Assembly: GCF_011067745.1 (NCBI RefSeq)
Contig: NZ_JAAMPJ010000004.1
Span: 248,001-312,000, forward strand
Source: Lentzea alba
Lineage (GTDB): Bacteria; Actinomycetota; Actinomycetes; Mycobacteriales; Pseudonocardiaceae
Reading direction: 5' to 3'
DNA length: 64,000 bases
The notes beneath the pieces were generated by a model. It was not told where the DNA came from, did no database searches, and worked only from the letters and a program-made list of their open reading frames with translations. The position numbers were made by a program, and so were the translations under genes. Shown here one piece after another: positions 26,401 to 34,289 of the stretch. How positions within the stretch are numbered: position 1 is the first letter of the stretch; each line of letters begins with the position of its first letter.

Positions 26401-28186
26401 CGTCGTGTCGTACTACGCCCCGAACGGTCGTTACTCCGTGAGTTCCGGCTACTTCAACGGCCAGGGCGCGGACTACCAGTCGCTGCACGCGTTGCAGAAC
26501 GGTGTGGACGGCGGCAACGGCGTCTACCGCTACGGCAGTGGCGGCGGGTTCCCGACCTCGTCGTACAACGCGACGAACTACTGGGTCGACGTCATCTACC
26601 GCAACGGCCTGAACGGTGACACCACGCCGCCGTCGATCACGAACCGCACGCCGGCCGTGGACGCGACGAACGTGGGTCTGCAGAGCACGCTGACGGCAAC
26701 GTTCAGCGAACCGGTCGACCCCGCGTCGGCGCAGATCTGGCTGACGGACCCGAAGGGCGGCAAGCTCTCCGGCTCGGTGTCGTTGTCCGGTGATCAGAAG
26801 ACGGTCACGTGGACGCCGTCCGGCAAGCTCGTGCCCGGCACGCGCTACCAGGCGCGCGTGGGCATCGCGGACGTCAACGGCATCGCGATGCCGACGCCCG
26901 CGGAGTGGGGCTTCACCACCACGACCACGGCGACCTGTCCGTGTTCGCTGTTCAGCACCGCGACCGTGCCCGCGGTGACGTCGTCCGACGACACCGGCGC
27001 GTACGAGCTCGGGGTCCGGTTCAGCCCGACCCAGTCCGGCCAGATCACCGGTGTCCGCTTCTACAAGGGCACGGGCAACACCGGCACGCACACGGGTTCG
27101 GTGTGGAACGCCTCCGGTCAGCGGCTCGCGACTGGCACGTTCTCCGGTGAGACCGCGAGCGGCTGGCAGACGCTGACGTTCGCGCAACCGCTGATCGTCA
27201 GCGCCGGGCAGACCTACACCGCGTCGTACACGACCACCACCGGCCATTACGCGGTGAACGGCGGGTACTTCTCGACCGGTGCGGTGAACTCGGGTCCGCT
27301 GACGGCACCGCAGGAGCAGAACGGCGTGTTCCAGCCGGGCTCCGGGTTCCCGACGATGACCTACGGCTCCGGCAACTACTGGGTCGACGTGGTCTACCAG
27401 CCCAACGCCGACAACGTGGCACCGGTGCTGCAGTCGCACACCCCGCTGTCCGGAGCGTCCGAAGTGGACCTGACGTCCGCGGTCACCGCGTCGTTCGACG
27501 AGGCCGTTGACCTGAACGGCGCCCAGTTCACCGTCACCGACCCCGGTGGCGCGAAGATCGCCGGCACGCTGGCGCTCTCGCCGGACAGCAGGATGGTCAC
27601 GTTCACGCCGGCCGCCAGGTTCGCCGCGTCCACCGCGTACTCGGTGAGCGTCAAGATGTCCGACACGTTCGGCAACATGATGGCGAACCCCGTCACCTGG
27701 TCGTTCACCTCGGCGACGACGCAAACCTGTCCGTGTTCGTTGTTCAGCGCGGCGACCGTTCCGACGGTAACTTCGGCTGATGACAACGGTGCGTACGAGC
27801 TGGGCGTGAAGTTCACGTCCACGGCCAACGGCCAGATCACCGGTGTGAAGTTCTACAAGGGCGCCGGCAACACCGGCACCCACACTGGATCGCTCTGGTC
27901 GGCGGACGGTCAGCGCCTTGCGACCGGCACGTTCTCCGGTGAGACGGAGTCGGGCTGGCAGACGTTGACGTTCTCCTCGCCGGTGTCGATCACGGCCGGG
28001 ACCACGTACGTGGCCTCGTACACGACCACCACGGGTCATTACGCGGTGAACGCCGGCTACTTCGGCTCGGTGACCTCGCCGCCGCTGGGCGCCACGGCGT
28101 CGGCCGGTGTGTTCACCGCCGGGTCCGGGTTCCCGACCTCGACCTACAACGGTGGCAACTACTGGGTGGATGTGGTGTTCCAGTGA
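23405..28186 (+). CDS. Giant secreted protein: N,N-dimethylformamidase-like domain plus four DUF4082 repeats
   Basis: A 1593-residue protein. The signal peptide is at residues 1-38 (cleavage after ANA). Residues 45-540 resemble the large-subunit fold of N,N-dimethylformamidase-like proteins (YRMGWYNGKGARYMG, VGHDEYWSNEQM, FLTGNEIFWK). An Ig-like segment follows. Four DUF4082 units start near 636, 905, 1178 and 1441, each opening with CPC and containing GVKFYKGTGNTGTHTGSLW-type text and a YWVDV ending. Big_5/SbsA-like Ig domains (FDENVTLSSAQVTVTGP) separate them. There is no membrane anchor or sorting signal. It sits inside the polysaccharide operon and is probably an exported glycan-binding or -modifying protein. 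Catalytic activity is unproven. Confidence 0.85.
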   Translation: MVAQQSRLVRVLVITALVASTLFVLGVFNAPNANAAPCDFPVTNKVACENTQPGADNWQAQYRDDAILGYTTDISYNVGQTVSFKMLTSASSYKLDIYRMGWYNGKGARYMGTVNRNTPQNQPPCLRDAPTALIDCGNWAVSVTWNIPSTAVSGIYYVRMTRNDTGAENEMAFVVRDDSSQSKVFFQTSDATWVAYNRYGGNSLYFGDGPGQGGSSYKVSYNRPYTGGDGDENFIFNAEYPMLRFLERNGYDLSYTTDVDSARRGHLIKNHKVFMAVGHDEYWSNEQMANVLAARDAGVHMAFLTGNEIFWKTRYEKSIDSSQTDWRTIACFKETKGTQNDGLSDWTGTWRDPRYSPPQDGGRPENALLGNMFTVNGRRDDSLQVPAAYGKMRLWRNTDLPNLASGSTYTFQPGTLGYEWNTVYDNGFQPAGVAQMSRTTVNLDGYYGLKNYGDEYGSGPETHAITYYRAPSGALVFGAGTVQWAWGVDDEHAFLTNTPTSDKRIKQATVNFLADMGVQPYQLWAADQLVISGAINDNAAPGVQITTLPAQSTVGQPYTFSGTAIDASGRVAGVEVSTDGGTRWHYANWQAGQTTWSYTYTPSQSGAAALRVRAVDDSLNLSTPVQAAPNVAARTCPCGMFSGQEVPKVASADDSSQLELGVKWRAASNGYVRGVKFYKGTGNTGTHTGSLWAANGDLLATGTFTNESPTGWQTLLFPSPIAVNANTTYVVSYFTPTGHFAYDTGGFFNQQAYMEPVTGLKSGVDGPNGVFRFGAGFPNNSFDNTNYWVDVVWATDPGPDTRAPIQTAMSPVSNAGSVALNTTVSGTFDENVTLSSAQVTVTGPSGAVTGTKTISNDARTITFTPSTPLAAATAYTVTMKAADASNNMSSQANWTFTTGSPRPATCPCTIWDDFAAPAVIDAGDTTQVELGTKVRFDGKGEVLGVRFYKGSGNTGTHTGSLWTSTGQLLAQGTFTAETTSGWQKLMFASPVQVQANTTYVVSYYAPNGRYSVSSGYFNGQGADYQSLHALQNGVDGGNGVYRYGSGGGFPTSSYNATNYWVDVIYRNGLNGDTTPPSITNRTPAVDATNVGLQSTLTATFSEPVDPASAQIWLTDPKGGKLSGSVSLSGDQKTVTWTPSGKLVPGTRYQARVGIADVNGIAMPTPAEWGFTTTTTATCPCSLFSTATVPAVTSSDDTGAYELGVRFSPTQSGQITGVRFYKGTGNTGTHTGSVWNASGQRLATGTFSGETASGWQTLTFAQPLIVSAGQTYTASYTTTTGHYAVNGGYFSTGAVNSGPLTAPQEQNGVFQPGSGFPTMTYGSGNYWVDVVYQPNADNVAPVLQSHTPLSGASEVDLTSAVTASFDEAVDLNGAQFTVTDPGGAKIAGTLALSPDSRMVTFTPAARFAASTAYSVSVKMSDTFGNMMANPVTWSFTSATTQTCPCSLFSAATVPTVTSADDNGAYELGVKFTSTANGQITGVKFYKGAGNTGTHTGSLWSADGQRLATGTFSGETESGWQTLTFSSPVSITAGTTYVASYTTTTGHYAVNAGYFGSVTSPPLGATASAGVFTAGSGFPTSTYNGGNYWVDVVFQ

Positions 28187-28202
28187 CGTTGGTGATGTGC
28201 CA

Positions 28203-28850
28203 GTGACCCCTCGGCCACTGCTGTTCGTCGGAGCAGGTGGACTCGCCCGCGAGACTCTCGCGGCGGTCCGCCTCCTCCCGGAGACGTGGAAGCCTCTCGG
28301 GGCGCTCGACGACTCCACCGCCCTGCACGGCACCCTGATCGACGGGGTGCCCGTGCTGGGCGGGCTCGCCACTCTGGCTGATCACCCGGAAGCGGCCGTC
28401 GTGATGTGCATCGCGAACGCACGACGGCCGTTGTCCCGGCTGGCCTTGGCTCGGCGGTTGGACCTGCCGGACGAGCGATGGGCGACCATCATTCATCCGG
28501 CGGCTGTTACGTCCGGCGCAACTGTTGGCGCCGGCACGGTTCTGCTCGCGGGTGTCGTGATCACGACCCCGCTGTCCGTTGGAAAGCACGTGGTGGCCAT
28601 GCCGCACGTGCTGATCACCCACGACGACGAGGTGTCGGACGGCGTCACGTTCGCCGGCCGCGCCTCGCTCGGGGGTTCGGTGCACGTCGGGGAGAGCGCG
28701 TACCTGGGCCAAGGCTCGTCGGTGCGCGAGGGGTGCAAGATCGGCGCCGGTGCCGTGGTCGGCATGGGAGCCGTTGTCCTGCAGGACGTTCCGGCAGGAG
28801 AGACGTGGGCCGGCGTGCCGGCCCGCCCGTTGCGTGGGGAGAGCGCGTGA
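28203..28850 (+). CDS. NeuD-family sugar O-/N-acyltransferase
   Basis: A 215-residue protein. GTG at 28203 with GGTGA 6 bp upstream is preferred; GTG 28197 is possible. The N-terminal PglD/NeuD-type Rossmann region (LLFVGAGGLARETLAAV) is followed by a left-handed beta-helix of hexapeptide repeats (GATVGAGTVLLAG, VGKHVVAMPH, IGAGAVVGMGAVV). The catalytic His is likely in HVLITHDDEV. It would acetylate an amino sugar, or a hydroxyl, of a nucleotide sugar. The stop overlaps the start of aminotransferase 2 (GTGA). Confidence 0.85.
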   Translation: MTPRPLLFVGAGGLARETLAAVRLLPETWKPLGALDDSTALHGTLIDGVPVLGGLATLADHPEAAVVMCIANARRPLSRLALARRLDLPDERWATIIHPAAVTSGATVGAGTVLLAGVVITTPLSVGKHVVAMPHVLITHDDEVSDGVTFAGRASLGGSVHVGESAYLGQGSSVREGCKIGAGAVVGMGAVVLQDVPAGETWAGVPARPLRGESA

Positions 28851-29929
28851 TCGAGATTCCGCTGGTGGACCTGCGTGCCCAGCACGAGCAGGTGGCCGAA
28901 GAGGTGGCCGACGGCTGGGCAGAGGTGCTCAAGACGACAGCCTTCATCAACGGCCCCCAGGTCGCCCGGTTCGAGTCGGAATTCGCTGCCTACCAAGAAG
29001 TTCCGCACGCCATCGGGGTCGCCAACGGCACCGACGCCATCGAACTGGCGCTGCGTGCACTGGGCGTCGGCCACGGCGACGAGGTCGTCCTGCCCGCCAA
29101 CACCTTCATCGCCACCGCCGAGGCCGTCGCCCGGTGCGGCGCGACGCCGGTGTTGGTCGACTGCGTGGACGACACGCTGCTGATCGACGTCTCTGCGGTG
29201 TCCTCTGTGGTCACTTCGCGCACCAAGGCCGTGGTGCCGGTTCATTTGTACGGCCAGGCCGCGCCGGTCGAGCTGCTGCCTCTCGGCCTGCCGGTCGTCG
29301 AGGACGCCGCCCAGGCCCAGGGCGCACGCCGCAACGGCGTCGCGGTCGGTGGCCTCGGCGTGGCCGCCGCGACCTCGTTCTACCCCGGCAAGAACCTTGG
29401 CGCGTACGGCGACGGCGGCGCGGTGCTGACGACGTCCGACTCGATCGCCGAGTCGCTTCGGCTGCTGCGCGAGCACGGTTCGCCGCGCAAGTACGAGCAC
29501 CCGGTGCTGGGCTTCAACAGCCGCCTCGACACGCTGCAGGCCGTGGTGCTGTCCGCGAAGCTGCGCCAGCTGGAGGGCTGGAACCAGGCCCGCCGCGCCG
29601 CCGCGTCGCGTTACTCCGAGATGCTCGCCGACGTCGAACGCGTGCGGGTGCCGGTGGTTTTGGACGGCAACCTGCCCGTGTGGCACCTCTACGTCGTGCG
29701 CGTGCCGGACCGCGACCGCGTGTTGTCTTCGTTGCACGCCGCGGGCATCGGTGCCGGCATCCACTACCCGACGCCGCTGCACAAGACCGGCGCGTTCGCA
29801 CACCTCGACGGCTCGTACCCGGTAGCCGAGTCGTCGGCCGCGGAACTGCTCTCGCTGCCGCTGTTCCCGGAGATCACCGAGGCGCAGCAGGCCCGCGTCG
29901 TCGAGGCGCTGACGGAGGCGCTGCGATGA
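28847..29929 (+). CDS. DegT/DnrJ/EryC1 sugar aminotransferase 2 (WbpE-like candidate)
   Basis: A 360-residue protein, GTG start overlapping the previous stop, with GGGGAG upstream. It starts IPLVDLRAQHEQVAEEV, has NGTDAIELALRALGVGHGDEV, EDAAQAQGARRNG, and the PLP Lys in SFYPGKNLGAYGDGG, then GFNSRLDTLQA. This subgroup includes WbpE-type enzymes making 3-amino sugars. It is coupled by ATGA to the WbpD-like acetyltransferase, which supports a 3-amino then 3-acetamido step. Confidence 0.88.
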   Translation: MIEIPLVDLRAQHEQVAEEVADGWAEVLKTTAFINGPQVARFESEFAAYQEVPHAIGVANGTDAIELALRALGVGHGDEVVLPANTFIATAEAVARCGATPVLVDCVDDTLLIDVSAVSSVVTSRTKAVVPVHLYGQAAPVELLPLGLPVVEDAAQAQGARRNGVAVGGLGVAAATSFYPGKNLGAYGDGGAVLTTSDSIAESLRLLREHGSPRKYEHPVLGFNSRLDTLQAVVLSAKLRQLEGWNQARRAAASRYSEMLADVERVRVPVVLDGNLPVWHLYVVRVPDRDRVLSSLHAAGIGAGIHYPTPLHKTGAFAHLDGSYPVAESSAAELLSLPLFPEITEAQQARVVEALTEALR

Positions 29930-30486
29930 CTGGCGTTCGCGTGCACCCGCACGGCCTGTGCGAGTCCGACGACGTAGGCGACGGCACGCGCGTGTGGGCG
30001 TTCGCGCACGTGCTGCCGGGCGCCCGCATCGGCCGTGACTGCAACATCTGCGACGGCGCGTTCATCGAGTCGCGCGCGGTGCTGGGCAACAACGTGACGG
30101 TCAAGAACGGCACGTTGGTCTTCGACGGCGTGACGTGCGAGGACGACGTGTTCCTCGGCCCGAACGTCCTGTTCACCAACGACCTGCGCCCCCGCGCGCA
30201 CGTCAAGAAGACCGGCGACGCCCTCGAAACCACCCTCGTCCGCCGCGGCGCCACGCTGGGCGCCGGCACGATCGTGGTGTGCGGCACCGAGATCGGCGAG
30301 CACGCGTTCGCCGCCGCCGGCTCGGTGATCACCCGCTCGGTGCCCGCGCACGCCTTCGTGGCGGGCAACCCGGCCGTGGTGAAGGGCTGGGTCTGCGCGT
30401 GCGGCGCGCGGCTCTCAGGTGATCTGTCGTGCGTCGAGTGCGGTGCCCGGCACGAGGAGACGTCGGACGGTCTGAAGGCCCTCTGA
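29926..30486 (+). CDS. Hexapeptide N-acetyltransferase (WbpD-like) with C-terminal zinc ribbon
   Basis: A 186-residue protein. The beta-helix starts with DDVGDGTRVWAFAHVLPGARIG, then CNICDGAFIE and VTVKNGTLVFDGVTCEDDVFLGPNVLFTND in turn, a pattern diagnostic of WbpD/WlbB-type UDP-3-amino-sugar N-acetyltransferases. Unusually, the C-terminus adds CACGAR and CVECGAR, a four-Cys zinc ribbon absent from short WbpD. ATG overlaps the previous stop. It is the last gene of the first half of the polysaccharide locus, with 28 bp to the convergent NACHT gene. Confidence 0.88.
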   Translation: MTGVRVHPHGLCESDDVGDGTRVWAFAHVLPGARIGRDCNICDGAFIESRAVLGNNVTVKNGTLVFDGVTCEDDVFLGPNVLFTNDLRPRAHVKKTGDALETTLVRRGATLGAGTIVVCGTEIGEHAFAAAGSVITRSVPAHAFVAGNPAVVKGWVCACGARLSGDLSCVECGARHEETSDGLKAL

Positions 30487-30514
30487 ACTCGGTCCCGTCG
30501 TAGTGGCACGAGGA

Positions 30515-32905
30515 TCAGGCTGGTGGCGTGCGCTCCCCGGAGTGCCGAGCCGGCAGCCGCTGCTGAGCCTTGATCGCGGCAGGCATCGAACGTGCGAGGT
30601 GGTCCTGGAAGATCGCGTGCCGGAACTGGAAGATCGGCCCGACCGTGCGCAACAGGTGTCGCTTGTGGCTGTCATCGAGGAACCTGATCAGGCGTAGCGG
30701 TGTGCGATACCTCGCTGCGAACCAGATCTGGGTCATGGTCGTCATCCAGGTGTGGCTGAGGATCACGCCGCTGGCCAGGCCCATGGCCACGCCACCGGCC
30801 AAGCAGTCCGCCAGCGGGCTCACCTGCTCGTCGCCGATCCCGTACACGGGCTCCTGGTAGGAGAGCCAGCTGTTGATCCCGCTGGCGAGCCCGGTCAGCA
30901 TGCCCATCACGAACCACAGCCGGAAGTCACCGCGCCACGCCTCGACCGGGCCGGTCGACTCCGTGCTCTCCACGGCGGACACATCGGTGAACGCTCCGGT
31001 CAGCCAGATCGGCGGAGCAATGATCACCACACTGGCGAGCACGCCCTTGAGCCCGAACATGAGGGCCGCGGTCAAGTCGCCCGCGCCCTGGATCAGGAAG
31101 GCGACAGTGCCGAACAAGCCGATGCCGACACCGAACATGAGGCTGAACAGGAGCGCGGAGCTCGCCCTGCGGGCCGATCTCAGGTTGCGGCTGAAATTCA
31201 GTGACCTCAGGCTGGCCCTGCCTCGTGTTCTGGCGGTGATTCCGAAGGCGATCGCGAAGTTCAATCCGAAGGTGGACACGCTCAGGCTCCAGCCGCCGAT
31301 GGCGATCCCGATCGCCACCGACAGCCCGATACCGAACGCCACCACCGCGCTGACCTGAACGAGCCTGCGCAGCCGGGCGCTGGGGCCGGCGGGCGGCGGT
31401 GTGCCGGCGCGCGCGATCGTGAGGTTGAAGGCGAGCGCGATCGCGAGGCCGCTCGGCAGGCCGAGATTCAGCGAATACCAGAACACGCTGGAGAGCCAGG
31501 CGATCGGCCAGGTGCGGAACCCGCTGACCGCGAGGCCGGCCAGACCGAAGGTGAGCCCGCTGAGGACCATCGCCCCGAGCACGCTGATGATCGTGCGAAG
31601 CAGGCCGGGTATCCACGCCGCGATGGTCCACCAGGAGATGTCCCGGTTACCGTCCTGCGCGCTGGGGCGTTCTGTGTTCTGGCGGAGGTGCTGGGCGATG
31701 AGGGTGAGTGTGCGGTGGGCGGTGCCGGGGGCGTAGCGAGGTAGTGGCTGGCCAAGGCGTGGGGTGTAGGCCGCGGTGATGGCGTGGTCGAGCAGGTGGT
31801 CGATGATGGCGTCCGGCTCGGGAAACCGGGCGGTGTCGAGCAGTTCGTCGACCTGCCCGGTCGAGGGATAGACATCGCGCAGCAGCCCGACCACCAGGGG
31901 CGTGGTCAATGCCTGGCTGAGAGGGCTGTCGGCCGTGCCGGTGAGTGCGGTGGCCACGGATTGCCAGGCTGAAGACGCTGGTTCTCTCAGGGGGCGCAGC
32001 AGGTATTCGGCGGCGTCGCCGGGCCGCAGCGGCAGGAGTTCGAGGGCGACGGCGCCGACGAGGACGTGCTGGGTGGCGGCCGCGGCGAGCTCGCGGGTGC
32101 GGGTGAGCAGCACCAGCCGGAAAGCGGCCTGTTCACTGAGTGCCTGCAGCGCTCGGGGCCGTAGCGGTTCGGGGATCTCGTCGAGACCGTCCAGGAACAC
32201 CGCGAGCCGCCCGGCCCGGAACAACTCGGCCGCACGGTTCCTGCCTTTGCGGCCGCGGAACATGCGAAAGTCAGCGGCAAGCTCGGTGATCAGCCAGTCT
32301 CGCACCGGGATGGTCTCGGGATCCCAGCCGGCGAGGTTGAACATGACCGGCACCGGGATGCGGTACCGGTCAGCGTCAGGAGCCTGCTCGCGGTGGCGCA
32401 GCGCGTCGAGCAGCAGCATGATCGCGGCCGAGCTCTTGCCGGCACCGGGGCCGCCGACGATGACCAGCCGGCCGGAGGGCAGCCCGCCGTACACGCGATA
32501 CAGATCCCGTCGACCGCCCTCGGCCAGAGCGAGGGCAGCCGTGTGGTCGAGCCTGTCCAGGGCGGCGAACGACGCGTCACCGTCATCTGACACCCCTGCC
32601 GCAGCGACCGGTCCTGCGACAGGCTCGGTACAGCGGCGCCAGCGGATCGGCAGCGAATGAGGCCGAAGCAGCCGGCGATCGTTGGCGGCATCTTCCCACT
32701 GGTGGCGGGTCGCCATCGCCAGTTGGTCGGTCACCTCGTCATGCTCGGAGGCGCGGAGGGCGACGTAGTGGTTGATCGTCACCGTGTCGATTCGGCCCGA
32801 CTGGAGGGCCACGCCACCGCTGTGGACATCCCGCACCTGGTTGACGGTGTCTGCTGAGCAGTCCGTGATGTCGGCGGACAAGTCCGATACCGAGTCGCCC
32901 TCCAT
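30515..32905 (-). CDS. Membrane-anchored NACHT NTPase with N-terminal amyloid-like motif
   Basis: A 796-residue protein. Walker A is GGPGAGKSS (residues 151-159), Walker B LAVFLDGLDE (234-243), and a sensor Arg lies in VLLTRTRE, typical of NACHT STAND NTPases. After a helical region, residues 425-720 hold about eight membrane segments in pairs. Residues 21-47 read VNQVRDVHSGGVALQSGRID, then TVTINHY. This G-x-V-x-x-Q-S/A-G-x-I pattern resembles RHIM-like/BASS amyloid signalling motifs found at N-termini of bacterial NLR-type proteins. Such proteins often act in antiphage or programmed-death pathways; here that is an inference. No effector gene with the same motif is seen. Confidence 0.82.
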   Translation of the reverse strand: MEGDSVSDLSADITDCSADTVNQVRDVHSGGVALQSGRIDTVTINHYVALRASEHDEVTDQLAMATRHQWEDAANDRRLLRPHSLPIRWRRCTEPVAGPVAAAGVSDDGDASFAALDRLDHTAALALAEGGRRDLYRVYGGLPSGRLVIVGGPGAGKSSAAIMLLLDALRHREQAPDADRYRIPVPVMFNLAGWDPETIPVRDWLITELAADFRMFRGRKGRNRAAELFRAGRLAVFLDGLDEIPEPLRPRALQALSEQAAFRLVLLTRTRELAAAATQHVLVGAVALELLPLRPGDAAEYLLRPLREPASSAWQSVATALTGTADSPLSQALTTPLVVGLLRDVYPSTGQVDELLDTARFPEPDAIIDHLLDHAITAAYTPRLGQPLPRYAPGTAHRTLTLIAQHLRQNTERPSAQDGNRDISWWTIAAWIPGLLRTIISVLGAMVLSGLTFGLAGLAVSGFRTWPIAWLSSVFWYSLNLGLPSGLAIALAFNLTIARAGTPPPAGPSARLRRLVQVSAVVAFGIGLSVAIGIAIGGWSLSVSTFGLNFAIAFGITARTRGRASLRSLNFSRNLRSARRASSALLFSLMFGVGIGLFGTVAFLIQGAGDLTAALMFGLKGVLASVVIIAPPIWLTGAFTDVSAVESTESTGPVEAWRGDFRLWFVMGMLTGLASGINSWLSYQEPVYGIGDEQVSPLADCLAGGVAMGLASGVILSHTWMTTMTQIWFAARYRTPLRLIRFLDDSHKRHLLRTVGPIFQFRHAIFQDHLARSMPAAIKAQQRLPARHSGERTPPA

Positions 32906-33006
32906 GCCGACGATCCTGCCGCGCGTCTGTGTCTGCGCCCGACAGCACGAGTCTCACATCGCCCGATCGGCGCAGCATCAGCTCGGCGGCCTGCGAGTGC
33001 GTCGCT

Positions 33007-33864
33007 CTACTCGGCGACGAGAGCACCGAGTGTGGGCCACGGGGGACCCTCGCGGAGCAAGGACAGGATGTTTCGGCCGTGCCGACGCCCATCCGGGAAT
33101 TCATCGCGGATGTCCCAACGCCAGGCGGCGACCATCGCGAGCACGAGCCGCCGGCACTCCACGAGCAGAACTTGATCGATGTCCGGATAACGCGCGCTGA
33201 CCTCCTCCGGCACGTGGGCCACATCGAACTCGACGGGGCCACGGCAGCACGTTTCGAAGTCGATGAAGAGCAGGCCGTCACGGGTGCTGAGGAGGTTGCC
33301 GGGATGCGGTTCGCCGTGCAGTAGCTGCTCGGGAGCATCGCGGTTTCGGATCCGTTCACGAGCGCTCTGCAGTGTGCTGACGAGGAGGTGCCGGTCGGCC
33401 TCGGTGAGCGCGGGGGATTCGTCGCGGTGCGTGACCAGCTGTTCAGCCTCCGCGACCCGGTCCAGGAAGTGCGGGGTGGTGATCTCGACGCTTCGCATGC
33501 CGGTGTGCAGGCGGTGGAGCGCGTCTGCGTATGCGCCTGGGCAGTCCAGATCAGGAGTCACCACGTCGTAGTGAGTCCACAAGGTCACGGCGAAGCCGTC
33601 GCGTTCGTAGACCCGCGGCTCGACCCGGGGCTCCAGCGCCGCGACGGGGCTCGAGGTCGCGGATAGTCGCAGAGCGAGTTCGACCTCAAGCGCGGCTACC
33701 TCCTGTCCCGCCACTGCTACTCGGGCGAAGACGCCACACGGCAACAGATGCAGAGCGAGCTTGTTCGAATTGCAGATCACGACAGCGTCATCGACCCGCA
33801 GACGCAGCTCTCGGGCCAGCGCTGTCGCCGCGGCCATCGCACGCGAAACGATCTCGGCCTCCAC
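33007..33864 (-). CDS. Aminoglycoside-phosphotransferase-like kinase
   Basis: A 285-residue protein from GTG 33864, which has GAGG 8 bp upstream. The C-lobe carries LLHGEPHPGNLLS and FIDFETCCRGPVEFD, matching the Brenner loop and metal-binding DxD of APH enzymes. The usual HGDxHxxN Asp is Glu here (HGEPHPGN), as in many actinomycete relatives. The N-lobe is short. The substrate is unknown; fructosamine, choline or antibiotic kinases are possible. It is 101 bp upstream of the NACHT gene on the same strand. Confidence 0.78.
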   Translation of the reverse strand: MEAEIVSRAMAAATALARELRLRVDDAVVICNSNKLALHLLPCGVFARVAVAGQEVAALEVELALRLSATSSPVAALEPRVEPRVYERDGFAVTLWTHYDVVTPDLDCPGAYADALHRLHTGMRSVEITTPHFLDRVAEAEQLVTHRDESPALTEADRHLLVSTLQSARERIRNRDAPEQLLHGEPHPGNLLSTRDGLLFIDFETCCRGPVEFDVAHVPEEVSARYPDIDQVLLVECRRLVLAMVAAWRWDIRDEFPDGRRHGRNILSLLREGPPWPTLGALVAE

Positions 33865-33921
33865 GGCGTGATCCTCGCACGTGCTCGCCCATCGGCTCCG
33901 TCTCGCTGGGGACTTGACTGC

Positions 33922-33940
33922 TACCTTGCTATGCAAGGTA
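33922..33940. promoter_or_regulatory. Inverted-repeat operator of the PadR gene
   Basis: TACCTTGC, TAT, GCAAGGTA is a perfect 8-bp inverted repeat with a 3-bp spacer, ending 4 bp before the PadR start codon. PadR-type regulators commonly bind such repeats in their own promoter, so autorepression is likely. TTGACT at 33914-33919 could be the -35 element. Confidence 0.75.
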
Positions 33941-33944
33941 CCTT

Positions 33945-34289
33945 GTGTCCGTGACAACAGATGCCCAGTTGCTCGCCCAGCTTCGGCGCGGCGTGATCGA
34001 GCACTGCGTGCTGGCCTTGCTGGACCGTGGCCCCCGTTATGGCTTCGACCTGGTCCGTGCGCTCGCCGCGGTCGAAGGTCTGGGCACCAGCGAGGGCACG
34101 ATCTATCCGCTGCTGTCGCGGCTGCGGAAAGACGGGTTGCTGGAGACGAGCTGGCAGCCATCGGACCAGGGGCCTCCGCGCCGCTACTACGAGCTCACCG
34201 CGCAGGGCCGAACCGCACTGGACGTGTTCCACCGCCACTGGCGCAGCTTCCGTGCCGCGGTGGACGAAGTTCTTGAGGGAGACAAATGA
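33945..34289 (+). CDS. PadR-family transcriptional regulator
   Basis: A 114-residue protein with the PadR winged helix: QLRRGVIEHCVLALLDRGPRYG-type N-terminal helix, TIYPLLSRLRKDGLLE recognition region and PRRYYELTAQGRTAL wing. A C-terminal helix for dimerisation follows. GTG 33945 is used; GTG 33951 is equally possible, and neither has a ribosome site, so the mRNA may be leaderless. It overlaps the next gene (ATGA), the usual PadR/membrane-protein pairing. Confidence 0.88.
   Translation: MSVTTDAQLLAQLRRGVIEHCVLALLDRGPRYGFDLVRALAAVEGLGTSEGTIYPLLSRLRKDGLLETSWQPSDQGPPRRYYELTAQGRTALDVFHRHWRSFRAAVDEVLEGDK

Noticed and set aside
25306..28186. Repeats taken for a CRISPR-like or satellite array
   Set aside because: The repeated DNA encodes the four DUF4082 protein units, which are about 800-900 bp apart and in frame.
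25559..28372. 937-codon minus-strand frame antisense to the DUF4082 gene
   Set aside because: It arises from the GC-rich third positions of the repetitive DUF4082 gene and shows only Arg/Gly/Val-rich text.
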